Assembly (NCBI GenBank): GCA_029834535.1
Contig: JAQMWT010000109.1
Location: 1-64,000 of the forward strand
Reading direction: 5' to 3'
Origin: Chrysophaeum taylorii
Taxonomy: Eukaryota > Sar > Pelagophyceae > Pelagomonadales > Pelagomonadaceae
DNA length: 64,000 nucleotides
Positions 51,619 to 61,648 of this stretch are shown here, in pieces (the stretch's first letter is position 1; every line of letters starts with the position of its first letter). Below the pieces are notes generated by a model, which was not told where the DNA came from, ran no database searches, and saw only the letters and a program-made list of their open reading frames with translations. The position numbers and the translations under genes were made by a program.

Positions 51619-53592
51619 ATGATAACGGCCGTGTCGAATGTGCAGGACTACGGGAGCACGAAGGATGTGGAGGGAGCCGGGTACAGCGGCGTCGAGACAG
51701 AGGTGGAAATCGGCGCTTTGGGGCTCGTTCTGGAAGTCAAGGGCAAGCGCATCTTGGATAATGTGACATGTAGCTTTCGCCCCGGCGAGATCGCCGCCGT
51801 CATGGGGCCCTCGGTGCGTGGCGTGGCGGCGGACCCCGGCCGACGTGACGTGTTGCTCGCAGGGGTCCGGCAAGACGACGCTCTTCCGCGCGCTGAGTGC
51901 GCGGGTGCGTGCAACCGCGCGCTAAGGAATCGAACTTTTTTTTTCTCCCGCGCAGGCGCCGCCGGAGTGGGTGGTGGCAGGCAAAGTCGTGGCCAACGGG
52001 CAGCGCATCCACCGCGACGATTTCCGCTCGTGGGGCACAGTGGCCCCGCAGGAGGACGTGCTCTATCAGTCGTTGACGCCGCGCGAGCTTCTTCGGTTCG
52101 CGGCCCTGGTTCGCGGCGGTTCGGAAGATCGCGTCGACGTGGTCCTGGCCTGGCTCGAGCTCGAAGGCTGCGCGGAGACGCGCGTCGCGAGCATTTCGGG
52201 TGGCCAGCGCCGTCGGACGTCGCTGGGAATCGAGCTGGTTCACGCTCCGGCCGTCTTTCTCAGCGACGAGCCGACGTCCGGCCTCGACTCGCGCGCCGCG
52301 GCCGTCGTGGCTCAACGCCTGCGCTACTTCGCCCGCAAGACCCGCACAACCATGGTGTGCACCATCCACCAGCCGTCCGCGGGGACCTTTGGATCGTTCG
52401 ACTGGCTGGTCGGACTAGCCAAAGGCAAGATCGCCTACCAAGGTGCGTCGAATCGCTCTCGCAAAGGCCGACAAAAACCTTCCCAGGTCCGCCGGCGGGC
52501 GCCGTAGCTCACTTCCAGGGCATTAGCAAGCTCTGGGGCGTCCCGTTGACCCACGACGACCTCGAAACGAACCCGGCCGAGCGATTCATCGACTACTTGA
52601 GCGACGAAGAGCTAGTGAAGGGCGTCGAGGCCGTCAAGAACGGCGACGACCGCGTCCCGGGTGGAGCGACAAAGACACCCCTACCCTCCAAGCGCGCGCG
52701 CTCGAACTCGCTCGTCGTCGTCAAGTGGCTCTTCGCGCGGTCCGCTTTGAACACGATGCGCTCCATCGGCTTGCTCCAGGTCCGAGCCTCGCTCGGCGCC
52801 GGACTCTTTATCTCGGTCATTTTCTGGCGCAGCCAGGACACCCAAGCCCGCGGCGCGCTCCTCCTGGGAGCCTACTTTTTGGCGCTGGTATTCATGGGCA
52901 TGTTTACCGTGGTGTCTACAGTGACGGTCGTGCCGCTCGAGGTTCCCATGCTCCGCCGCGACTACTTCAACGGTTGCTTCTCCGCCACCGAATACCTCGT
53001 CGCCCGCCTCGGCGTCTCGAGCCTGGTGCAGACCCTGAGCGTCACCGCATTCTCGGTCGTTCTCTTCAACCTGGTCCACCGCGGCCTCTCGCCCGCTGAC
53101 CTCGCCCTCTTTTGGCTCGTCCTTCTTCTCTTTGGCTTCATCGTCCAGCTCTTCGGCCTCCTCATCGGCTCCCTCGCGCCCAGCCCTTCGGTCGCCGTCC
53201 TCCTCGCCATCCCTGCCGTCGTGCCCCTCATGATCAACACCGGCTACTTCTTCAAGCTCCGCGATCTCACCAAGGGCGTCCAGTCGCTCGACTACCCCCT
53301 CTGGTTTGTCTCCTACTTCCGCTACGCCTTCTACACGATTTCCGTCATCGAATTCCGCCACGGCAACTTCCGCCCCTGCCGCACCGGCGGCGATGAGTAT
53401 TGCCCCTTCTCTTCCTACGTCGACGACCCCTTCGGCCCCGTCGACCACGACGTTGTCATTAAGGACTATCTCGACATTCCTGAGGGCACCGTCCTCCCGG
53501 ACTACTACTTCATCCTTCTCGCGTTCATCGCCGGCCTCGTCCTCTTCCTCTTTGTCGCCGTCAACAAGGTCACCCTCCGCGATGGCATCTAA
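51619..53592 (+). CDS. ABCG-family half-transporter with three short introns
   Basis: Exons 51619-51813, 51863-51904, 51956-52442 and 52487-53592 (introns 49, 51 and 44 nt, all GTGCGT...AG) encode 609 residues. The nucleotide-binding domain comes first, as in ABCG. The Walker A motif GPSGSGKTT is split by intron 1 between S and G. The signature is ISGGQRRRTSLG, Walker B is AVFLSDEPTSGLDS, and the H-loop is CTIHQPS. About six membrane helices follow from residue 340 (GAGLFISVIFW, GALLLGAYFLALVFMGMF, LALFWLVLLLFGFIVQLFG, and the last LLAFIAGLVLFLFVAV). The Cys-bearing loop FRPCRTGGDEYCPF before the last helix matches ABCG extracellular loops. It probably works as a dimer exporting lipids or other hydrophobic compounds. 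Confidence 0.9.
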   Translation: MITAVSNVQDYGSTKDVEGAGYSGVETEVEIGALGLVLEVKGKRILDNVTCSFRPGEIAAVMGPSVRGVAADPGRRDVLLAGVRQDDALPRAECAGACNRALRNRTFFFSRAGAAGVGGGRQSRGQRAAHPPRRFPLVGHSGPAGGRALSVVDAARASSVRGPGSRRFGRSRRRGPGLARARRLRGDARREHFGWPAPSDVAGNRAGSRSGRLSQRRADVRPRLARRGRRGSTPALLRPQDPHNHGVHHPPAVRGDLWIVRLAGRTSQRQDRLPRCVESLSQRPTKTFPGPPAGAVAHFQGISKLWGVPLTHDDLETNPAERFIDYLSDEELVKGVEAVKNGDDRVPGGATKTPLPSKRARSNSLVVVKWLFARSALNTMRSIGLLQVRASLGAGLFISVIFWRSQDTQARGALLLGAYFLALVFMGMFTVVSTVTVVPLEVPMLRRDYFNGCFSATEYLVARLGVSSLVQTLSVTAFSVVLFNLVHRGLSPADLALFWLVLLLFGFIVQLFGLLIGSLAPSPSVAVLLAIPAVVPLMINTGYFFKLRDLTKGVQSLDYPLWFVSYFRYAFYTISVIEFRHGNFRPCRTGGDEYCPFSSYVDDPFGPVDHDVVIKDYLDIPEGTVLPDYYFILLAFIAGLVLFLFVAVNKVTLRDGI

Positions 53593-53821
53593 TATTGTCT
53601 GCCTTGCTGTGACAAACTGTTCAGTTCGCGAATCGAGGCGGAACTAGTCCGATTTTCGGGAGCTAAAATCTTGTTAAGTTCAGCGTTGGGAATTCACTTC
53701 AGCAAGTGAACGTGAACCACTTCACCAGCCGCGCAATTTTGGTGAAGTGATTTGAAGCGAGTGTTGAACACTCGCCCTACGTGGCTATCGTGAACCTGTG
53801 AACCTAGGTGGAGTTAACGCC

Positions 53822-54079
53822 AGGGTCGAATAAGAAAGTTCGTACGAGCCGTTAACTATGTTTCAGTTTGTACTAAGACATACTCAACGGATCGCTGAGC
53901 TATGTTCATTTGTACTCAAGCAGTATGTGCCGCCACGCCGCGAGATCGTCGCGATGGAACTAGTCCCCATAGTGAAGTCGGCATCCTTTCGTCCCCTCAC
54001 GCAAAAAAAGGAAAAAGCCCACGCGTTGTAGGACCCGTCGTTGCGGCGCGGGCTAGTCTCGTTTTCTTATCCGACCCTA
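53822..54079. mobile_element. hAT-type MITE, copy C (258 bp)
   Basis: AGGGTCGAATAAGAAA...TTTCTTATCCGACCCTA flanked by 8-bp TTAACGCC at 53814-53821 and 54080-54087. Almost identical to copy A, pointing to recent movement. It sits inside hAT copy 2. Confidence 0.9.
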
Positions 54080-54506
54080 TTAACGCCACTTTTTTTTTTT
54101 TTAACGCCAGCGCCGGTCCCTGCCGCGCCCCGTCAGTTCCGTGCCCCCCGCGCGCTCTTGCCTAGGTCTGGTGCTCTTAGATTCATTCGCCTTCGGGGCG
54201 AAGGAGGAGTCACCGTGGATGGTGTTCCGTGTTTCTTACTTAGGCGATGTGAACGACCTCGGTATCGTCGTCTGGTTCTTCCTCATCAACCTCCATCTCC
54301 AAAGAGCCTTGGGGGACGGTGCTCCCGTCTTTTTGAACTCGGTCTCGGCGAGGTCCCTGTACTTAATCCGGGCCGCCGCAATAAAATTCTTGTTCATGCG
54401 CAGTAGGGCAACTTTGTCCGTCTCGTCCGCGCCGAGCAACGCGTCTCCCTCAGTCATGGCAAGATTTCCAATACTCAGGCAGCGCTCACAGTAGCACTGC
54501 GCGCCA

Positions 54507-55030
54507 TGTGTACCAAATTGAACCCTTAAAGGCTCCCGCCAAGTCCGGAAGAAACCCATACTGCTCCTTGGTGAGCGGTCGATACAGCTTTCCAACGTCG
54601 AGCACAGCCAGATCTGTGAAGCCGACTTCATCTTTCTTCTCAAGCTCATGATAATGCTCTTTCCAGTGAGCGATCTCGAGAGCCGGATCCATTGAGTGAA
54701 GACCTGTTAAAACTCCACATGGAAATCGGGCATCTGGTTCTCAGGCATAGCAAAAGGCTCATGCCACTACGCCATGTGTACCAATTGAACCCTTAGGGGC
54801 TCTCCCCATGTCCGGAAGGAACCCATACTGCTCCTTGGTGAGCGGTCGATGCAGCTTTCCAACGTCGAGCACAGCCAGATCTGTGAAGCCGACTTCGTCT
54901 TTCTTCTCAAGCTCAGGATAATGCTCTTTCCAGTAAGCGATCTCGAGAGCCGGCTCCATTGAGTGAAGATCTGTTCAAACTCCACATTGAAATCGGGCAT
55001 CTTGTTCTAAGGCATAGCAAAAGGCTCTTC
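54507..55030. repeat. About 265-bp tandem duplication within hAT copy 2
   Basis: The stretch with GGAACCCATACTGCTCCTTG, GAGCACAGCCAGATCTGTGA and CTCGAGAGCCGG(A/C)TCCATTG occurs twice in a row (about 54507-54770 and 54771-55030). Copy 1 has it once. It arose after insertion. Confidence 0.75.
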
Positions 55031-55892
55031 GCCACTAATGTCGTAACAAGCGTCCGGTGCGTCGAGTACCGCCAAGAGATTGCGGGCAGGCGCAGGCTCG
55101 GAGGGCGGCGCAGGCTCGGGGGAAGTCTTTGCCTTTTCGTGGTGGAATGCAGTCCGTGCGTAAATCACATATTCTTCCTTGAGCAACTTCCTAGCCCGAG
55201 CTCTCTGATTGGACGACAGCTGCCAGCAGTTGATAGTCCGAAAGTCAAGAAGGAAGGCAGTCAGCTCGCGATCGTTGAATTCGTAGTTGAAGTGGCGCAC
55301 GTAGTTTTCATTATTCCCGCAAAACCGACGCTCACATTTTTAAAAAAAGAAACATTTTTTTTCGAGTATATCCCGCTCAAGACAGATTTTGCCGGTCTCG
55401 TTGAGGTCGTCAACATCGACAGTCTTACGTGGCATGGATTTCGCAGTTATGTTCGGCAGATCAATGACTTCTAGCGTCCCAGCTCGCAGAGACTCGATCG
55501 TGTTGTGCTTGATCAATGCGGCGCACGGCCCCAGGGATAAATGTTCGTGTTGGACGAAAACAACGGCCGCATCCGTTATAGCAAAAATCGCCTCGAATTC
55601 AGCCAACACCACCCATTGCTCATTACTGACTGTCCAAGGGAGTCCAATGTGGGTAGCCGTGTACGGTTTGAGCACGCGGTGCATACGCAGCAAGGAACGA
55701 ATAAGTTCGTAGCCCGCCCGGAACCTCGTCTAATTGAGGTTGAGCTTGAGCTTCGGCGATTTCCCTGGCTGTAATGGCAAAAGCGCATGCAGATCCTTCG
55801 AACGTGTGCCGTAAGAAAAGTACTTGGCTCCATCGTGGGCACTGTTTAGCAGCTCCTGGTCAGCTGGGAATGACTTAATCACCTGCTTGCCT

Positions 55893-56255
55893 TACCCTGA
55901 TCGCCGACCGCATGGTTGCGATGGAGGACGGTGCCTCATGAATCCTGAGCCTTGCGAGGGCATCCGCCCTCCCGGCGTAGGTTGGCACCTATTCGCCTCT
56001 CGGGCGGGCCGGTTGGCAGCCGGAACGTTCGCAGTGGGACGGGGTATGGCCGGGGGGCGCAGACGGAAGGTTATCGACGAGTTGGTTGTCAGTCACATCG
56101 CGGTCTCCTCGTCGCATGGCGACAAGCTTGATGATCACTCTCCGCCGACCCACCTTTCGGCGCCCCTCGTCTACAGGCCCGTGATTCCGGACTGGCTCCT
56201 GTCGGTCCGGCCTGGCTCCCATGCTCGGGAGAGGTCTCAAGTTAGTTAGTTAAGT
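55893..56255 (+). mobile_element. SINE-like retroposon, copy B (longest, 363 bp)
   Basis: The insertion into hAT copy 2 is shown by comparison with copy 1. The host sequence TTGCCT is present on both sides (55887-55892 and 56256-56261) and uninterrupted in copy 1. It starts TACCCTGATCGCC and ends with GTTAGTTAGTTAAG. The 5' end contains GGTGCCTCATGAATCC, weakly like a tRNA B box. No open frame of note. Confidence 0.75.
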
Positions 56256-57589
56256 TTGCCTCTGGATCGTGTCAAGTCGCCACATGCCGCTGCCGAGATC
56301 TCTGAGATACCATGCATGTCACACGCTTTGACCTCAGCAAAAATTCTTCGGCGACGCCAATTGCAGTCCGGTCTTGAACAATGGTTGCAGCCGCCAAGTC
56401 GATATCGATTCCCGCACGTTCCGCGACTACAGAATGGAGCAGGGAAACCGTGCCGGAATCGGTTCCGTCGTCAGCTGGAACGAGGCCCACGCACACCGTC
56501 TCAACGCCACCCCAATCGGGCCAGATGAAGGATAGGCCATGGCCTTTCGCTTGAACTTATCCTTGAGTGTCCCGCCGTCATGCAGCACTTGGGCGAATGG
56601 ATTGCCGAAAGCCGCCCGCTTCATACCACTCCTTAATGACGTGCTTCAAGATTCGAACAAAGCGACGATATTCAGCGTCCACCCATTCAAACAGCGCCTT
56701 CCGAGTCATGAACGGGCACGTGCCTTTCCCGCTACCGCCGCGGTAATACGCTTCAAGAAGGTTGCGATGATCTTCGTCGTCAAAGGTGCGCTTGGAAATC
56801 CGCTGCGACGTGTACACGTAGTGCCGAGCCGAGAACGCCATCAGGAAAGAGTGCTTTGCCTGTCTGGTCATGGCCATGAAGTATCTCGTAATATCCGATT
56901 TACCCTTCGAGGCTGCCACTACGCCCACGGCCGTCATAACGCCCTCCTTTTCTTGGTCTGTCTTCTGTTTCTTGGTGAGCTGTTGACGTCCCAGCTCGTC
57001 CTCCGGATGCGCAGCCTTGAAGTGGGCAAGAGGCTTGGTCGTCTGCCACGTGCCTTTCTTGAAGTCTCTCGTCACCTTCAGGCGCTCCCAGCACAGGATA
57101 CACACATGCGTCGCCTTCCCACTGACGCGGTCAGGATGATGTTCCTTCAGTCGACACACGCAGTCCCACACCTTGGACCTGTTTGATCGTCCACTTTTGC
57201 CGGGTGTGTTCCACGTCAGCATCGACGTCGCAATCGGCTCGTTCTTGTGCTCCTCCTTGTGTTCCGCGTATTCCTCCTCGTCATCAACATTATCCTCCAC
57301 CTCCAGGTAGCGCGGCTCGACTTCGCTCATCAGACGGGGTCAGGGTCAAGCCGTCAGCCGAAGTGAATGAACATGAAGTGAACATTGGACTTCGGACACA
57401 AAAAATCGGTGAAGTGAAGTGAAGTGAACAAAATTCAGTGAACCTGTTGAAGTGAGCCCAGTGAATTCCCAACGCTGGTTCAATTTGGCGTCCACCCTTT
57501 CTTTCAGAGTTGCGTCCTACTTGACCCTTTTCTTGAATACGCCTCACTTGACTTGTGTTGTGAAGTGATTGGAATTGAACACGTCGCCC

Positions 57590-58220
57590 TACGTCGGGAT
57601 CTCAAGGTTTCTTACTACAAGCCTGCCTCACATCTCTCTACTCGCAAGCTGAAGCCGGAATACAAGGACGTGGACGGTCGCAGTTTCACCGACAAACCCA
57701 AGGTCAACAACAGTACCACTCCGTGTGTCACCGACTTCGCTCCGCATAAGATCGATGTGTTGATTCCTAAGTTCACTTTAAGTAGTGGGCGCGTCCCCGA
57801 ACCTGTCGTCGAACGCGCCAGCAAGAAGATTCGTTCCCGAGATGCTCATTCAGCCAAGGCTCGTGATTCTCGTCGAGCTCGCTGAGGGCAGCTCGTATTC
57901 TCACCAGGGGAGTCCTGTGGCGGCAACTCTTGACCGCTAAGGCTTACCCCCCCCTTTCTCAAGGCTTGATACCCGTTCAACGGAACGCCTTTCCTTACTT
58001 TCCTAGTGAGGTCATACCTCTCCCTCGAGAGAGGCGTATCTTGCTATCATAAATCGACTCTCCATCCTCAAGTTGAGAGGCTTGGTGAGCGTGAGCAAGT
58101 GGTGTGGCGAGCATAACCGACCCCGAGTCCGTGTTGGCCTCGTTCAGTGAGGTCTAGGGCGAGTCGGTGAGTACCCCTTTTGTCACCCTAGGGTCGGGAG
58201 TGTTTTTCTGTGCCGCCATA
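57590..58220 (+). mobile_element. Gypsy-family relic: pol 3' end plus truncated LTR
   Basis: A frame at 57553-57885 reads like the basic tail of a gypsy polyprotein (KLKPEYKDVDGRSFTDKPKV) and runs into a purine-rich AGGGGAG, then an LTR starting TGTGGCGGCAACTC at 57916. The LTR matches the one at 8650-8975 up to GCCGCCATA at 58220, where similarity stops. It is a broken fragment of the same family as 1-8975. Confidence 0.8.
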
Positions 58221-58493
58221 GAATTTCTAGAGCTCGCGCTATAAAACCAGGGCCGATCTTTAATCTTTGGTAAAGTTTGTTTGTACACTACATTGTACAA
58301 ACGTAGGAAATAGGGAATAAAGCAGGTTAGGGTAAGTAATGGATTTTCCGGTACAAGCAAATGGTACGGGATGCATAGTCCGACGGTACCGAAACAGGAA
58401 CCAACCAACACGGCCCCCTAAATTTTGGGGGCAGTGGGGATAGAAGAAGCAGGAGTAGGTGTGATGATGTCGGCTGGTAGATTCAGGAGAATT
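58221..58493. other. AT-rich flank of the gypsy relic
   Basis: Begins GAATTTCTAGAGCTCG. A similar TTTTCTAGAGCTCG occurs at about 39687. Otherwise nothing recognisable. Confidence 0.4.
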
Positions 58494-58630
58494 GGAGAGA
58501 TTTGACCCTCTCCGGGTACATGGTAGAGACTGCGTGCAGTCTTAGGCGTGTACAGACCATTCCGCTTGTCACGTGCTACTACACAAGGTAGGGATTTAGG
58601 CTCTAGCTCCTTAAGGACATTAAGTCCCAT
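58418..58630 (-). CDS. Possible conserved C-terminal exon of the unit 1 gene
   Basis: The 70-residue frame reads MGLNVLKELEPKSLPCVVAR and GLYTPKTARSLYHVPGEGQI. The same LYTPKTARS peptide can be read in unit 2 at about 61670-61710, in a broken context. Conservation of the peptide suggests it was coding. No family recognised. Confidence 0.3.
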   Translation of the reverse strand: MGLNVLKELEPKSLPCVVARDKRNGLYTPKTARSLYHVPGEGQISPILLNLPADIITPTPASSIPTAPKI

Positions 58631-59032
58631 AGAAGCGTTTACACTGACAACGAGGAACGATGCCTCTGTTAATTAAACGGAAAACCCCGTACCTGACGGT
58701 ACGCACCTGGAGGTCTACTCCATGTTGGCAGAAAGCTTCAGACGATTCTCATTGTCATTAAATATAATTAATTGCGGAAGGGTAAGGAATGAAAGAGGGA
58801 AAGCCGTATTGCGGAGAGAAAACCCTCTAGTGGAGAAAGGTGTGAAAGGAGTGAGGAGTTCCAGTGTCGTACACATGATAGTGTGGCGCTCTGGACCCCC
58901 TCAGCGTGTGAAATAATGCTTTGTGCATTTCAGACGTTCTTGAGTGCGGAGCTTGTGTATGATATATGAGAACAGCGAATAAATTAAACAAACAACAATA
59001 ATATAAAGGAGGAAGTAACATAACAAGTAAGT

Positions 59033-59884
59033 CTAGGAGGATGAAGTTGGACGAGTTGTTACATTGCGTAGAGAAACACCATCCACAACATCAGAAAGAC
59101 CATCCACAACATCAGATGTGTGGCCCAACTCATCATCACTATTGTCTTCAAGTTTTTTTGATTCTGGAGAGGAAGAGTCATGATCTTCGGGTTGGTCGTT
59201 TGAAGCATTATTTATAGTGATTGCACCACTGAGAGCGACCAGTGGTGGCATGACAGAAGATAGATAGGACATAGCTGCGTCCGGTGTTAAAGTGTGCAAA
59301 CCCGTTGCAGGAATAACATGACCCTGTGCATCTTACATAGCGGTATATAAGTTAGTAGCTGTATCGTCGATTATGTTTTGCTGTGCCTCCTCAAAAGTAT
59401 TTGGAGGAAACTGTCCAACAGACGAGATAAGTGACCTAGAAATTATATGAGCAAAGACAGCAAGGGTAGACAATGTTGTATCCTGGTGCATTTGATAACT
59501 TGATAGTATATTGTCTAAGAGCGATACGTGCTCGATGTTCTCGGTCAGCGCGTTAAGAGTGTCATTAGCTTTTTTTAGTTGAGTTGTGGTTTTCAAGGCA
59601 TCAGAAAGTCGTTGATCTCGTTCTATAGATTGCTGATCACTCTTGGCAATATGCGAAGATAGAGATTGCACTTCTTCTCTTAACTGACGCAGAGATTCAA
59701 TTATATTGTCATTAGGTTCGTCTGGCGTAGGTTCGACTTGTGCAGGTTTTTTATCCTCAGACAATTTAGTGTCTGAGAATACGTCTATTATGGCAGAGGG
59801 ATAACCAACCTGGATCAGTACGCTCCTGAAGGCGGTTTGAAGCTCAGGTGATAGTTTAAGAAGTCCAACATTGGCGGTAACATC
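59033..59884 (-). pseudogene. Acidic coiled-coil protein fragment (unit 1)
   Basis: The frame is open from the SINE insertion site leftwards: NVGLLKLSPELQTAFRSVLI, YPSAIIDVFSDTKLSEDKKP, then a heptad-rich segment (LRQLREEVQSLSSHIAKSDQ). It stops at about 59333 and continues in the 59033-59299 frame with an acidic Ser/Asp/Glu tail. Predicted coiled coil, family unknown. Unit 2 has a more decayed relative. Confidence 0.4.
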
Positions 59885-59885
59885 T

Positions 59886-60096
59886 AGCGGTATGTCGTCG
59901 CTGGTTGAAAGACATGGTGGACGAGTTGGTTGTCAGTCACAACGCGGTCTCCTCGTCGCATGGCGACGAGCTTGATGGTCACTCTCCGCCGACCGACCTT
60001 TCGGCGCTCCTCGTCTACAGGCCCGTGATTCCGGACTGGCTCCTGTCGGTCCGGCCTGGCTCCCATGCTCGGGAGAGGTCTGAAGTTAGTTAGTTT
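59886..60096 (+). mobile_element. SINE-like retroposon, copy C (5'-truncated), with 16-bp duplication
   Basis: 211 bases flanked by perfect 16-bp direct repeats ATTGGCGGTAACATCT (59870-59885 and 60097-60112). It covers the 3' two-thirds of copy B and ends GTTAGTTAGTTT. Long perfect target-site duplication plus 5' truncation is the mark of target-primed reverse transcription. Confidence 0.9.
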
Positions 60097-60803
60097 ATTG
60101 GCGGTAACATCTCGCGAGAAGTGTCATTAAGCTGGTGAAAGACATCATTAACGAAACTTTCAATGAGCACAGCAAGTAGCTCATCAGGGTTGGTAACGAC
60201 ACAGACTTTATCTTCGACGGACTGCAGTAATGACCAAGCCGCTACAAGAATTTCTAGGTTAACAGTCGAGATATGAGGTAGCTGTAGCAAGAGGGGCGCA
60301 TGATCATCCGGGTTCACTATGATGTTGGAAGCATTAAGGTTGTGGGTAGCCATACATTTAATGAGCGCACCTTTAAGCAGCTTGTTGATTGTAATGGATT
60401 TACCCAAACGTAGAATGATGGCTCGCATATGTGCAGCTAGCTCCGCTCTCAGCTCTGGAGACGGATCCGTCCTTGGCCACGTCGAGATGATCGGTAGGCG
60501 GTCGAGCACCACAGCCATCACGTGCAGAACGAGGCGCGGCCCACGTAGAAAACAGGCGGCGACAGTCGCGTGGTAGGTGCCCGAATCTAGGTCCGGGGAA
60601 GAGTGGGGGGCGTGGGATGCAGGTATGGTTGTGTGGCGGTGGGTATGGAAACAGGTAATTTCGCTGCGCATTGCAGCGGGGCTTAACGGCAAAGGTGAAA
60701 AAAGCTCCCGATGAAACTCGCCAGCGTGGCGGCGGCGTTTCGCGGGAAGGCGACGCATGCCGACGCGAGAGACCGCAATGGCGGTGGCTTTCGGGACAAC
60801 CAC
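60097..60803 (-). pseudogene. Helical protein fragment upstream of SINE copy C (unit 1)
   Basis: The frame reads AELAAHMRAIILRLGKSITI, NLNASNIIVNPDDHAPLLLQ, and SFVNDVFHQLNDTSREMLPP, ending at the insertion. It is likely the N-terminal part of the same gene as the coiled-coil frame, now in a different phase across the insertion. The first 80 residues (from 60803) look compositionally different and may not belong. No family recognised. Confidence 0.35.
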
Positions 60804-61450
60804 GCTTTAGGATCCCAGTTGGTCGCCACCAGCGCAAAGAAGGATGTGGGTGTGTCCGCCGCTGCCCGAAAGCCGTGGACACGACCCTCATACCAACCCT
60901 CTTCGATTCATCAGTCGGCTCCGTCTGGATGCAGCTCTCGGTGGTTTGTCCGGGATTCCAATTCACAGACAAGCGCGTTATCATCATCCGTGTCTTGCAC
61001 ACCTCAACTATGCGCAGGTGACCGTCAACCATGCACAAGACAACGCCACCACGGGTGACACCTACCATTGCGCGACCAGCCCGAAACCTGGCCCAACAAG
61101 ACCGAAAGTATGAACATGGAGTAGCTTTAAGCGCCCGGCGAACCAAGCACGTTCCACCGCCGAAGGAGGACGACAATGTGAAAAAATATCCGTCCGCCGC
61201 TAGGAAGGAGGTGGACCACTAAACCTCTCGTTCTCGTGGCAAACCCGCTGCAACTTGGTAATATCAGGCGCCGGCCAACCAACAGCGAGCGTAAGATCGA
61301 AGACTGTTCAATCAGATGCAGCGGCGGAGCCGGGGAGCGGACCACCCCCAGCAAGTTGCACATCATATGCAGTTCCCATGCTGTGATAAACTGCCCACAC
61401 AACTCAGATCAAGGGGAAAATGGACGGGGCGCGTCGAAGCAATGCGAGCA

Positions 61451-61648
61451 TGTTTGAAGCTAAGTGCATTCGATGATTTTGTGATGGCTTAAGATTTTAA
61501 TTTTAAATGCTTCAGTGCAAATGGCGAGAACAAGTAGTGTACCCGGCGCATCGGTCTTATTAAACGCGAACAGTACGGCGTGTACCTTGACAACGCGGCA
61601 CAATGGAGGTATCAATGCAATCGAATACCATCGTTTGCGGTATGTTAT
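61451..61648. other. AT-rich spacer between the two repeat units
   Basis: No gene or repeat recognised in these 198 bases. Confidence 0.4.

Larger units (their letters stand above)
54236..57330 (-). pseudogene. hAT transposase, decayed (copy 2)
   Basis: The N-terminal 250 residues (57330-56578) are intact from MSEVEPRYLEVEDNVDD through the BED finger (HVCILCWERL...LAHFKAAHPE). They correspond to the broken start of copy 1, so the real family start is at MSEVEPRY. Downstream frames (56496-56272, 55693-55340, 55300-55007, 54649-54236) match copy 1. They are separated by a stop at about 56578, the SINE-like insertion, an A/T-rich insertion near 55340 and a duplication at 54507-55030. Confidence 0.75.
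53681..57477 (-). mobile_element. hAT DNA transposon, copy 2, with nested insertions
   Basis: Perfect ends CAGCGTTGGGAATTCAC and GTGAATTCCCAACGCTG, flanked by GTTAAGTT (53673-53680) and GTTCAATT (57478-57485), an 8-bp duplication now matching at 6 positions. It is the same family as 30217-33078, here on the minus strand. It contains MITE copy C (53822-54079), SINE-like copy B (55893-56255) and an internal tandem duplication, so it is older than those insertions. The order of events can be read directly. Confidence 0.88.
58494..61450 (-). repeat. Large direct repeat, unit 1
   Basis: From GGAGAGATTTGACCCTCTCC at 58494 the sequence is followed, in the same order and orientation, by unit 2 (61649-63850). 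Shared landmarks include GTGCAGTCTTAGGCGTGTAC, CGTACCTGACGGTACGCACC, GTGCATTTCAGACGTTCT and CCACAACATCAGATGT. Coding-like frames are on the minus strand. This unit contains SINE-like copy C and a GC-richer block (about 60480-61370) that unit 2 seems to lack. Nature unknown. Confidence 0.65.

Noticed and set aside
52681-53448. 255-residue acidic minus-strand frame opposite ABCG
   Set aside because: Repetitive Glu/Asp/Gly composition mirrors the membrane-helix codons of ABCG.
58494-58730. Group I intron or self-cleaving ribozyme in the conserved block
   Set aside because: Short stems are visible, but I could not place the conserved core of any known ribozyme, and part of the block is coding-like.
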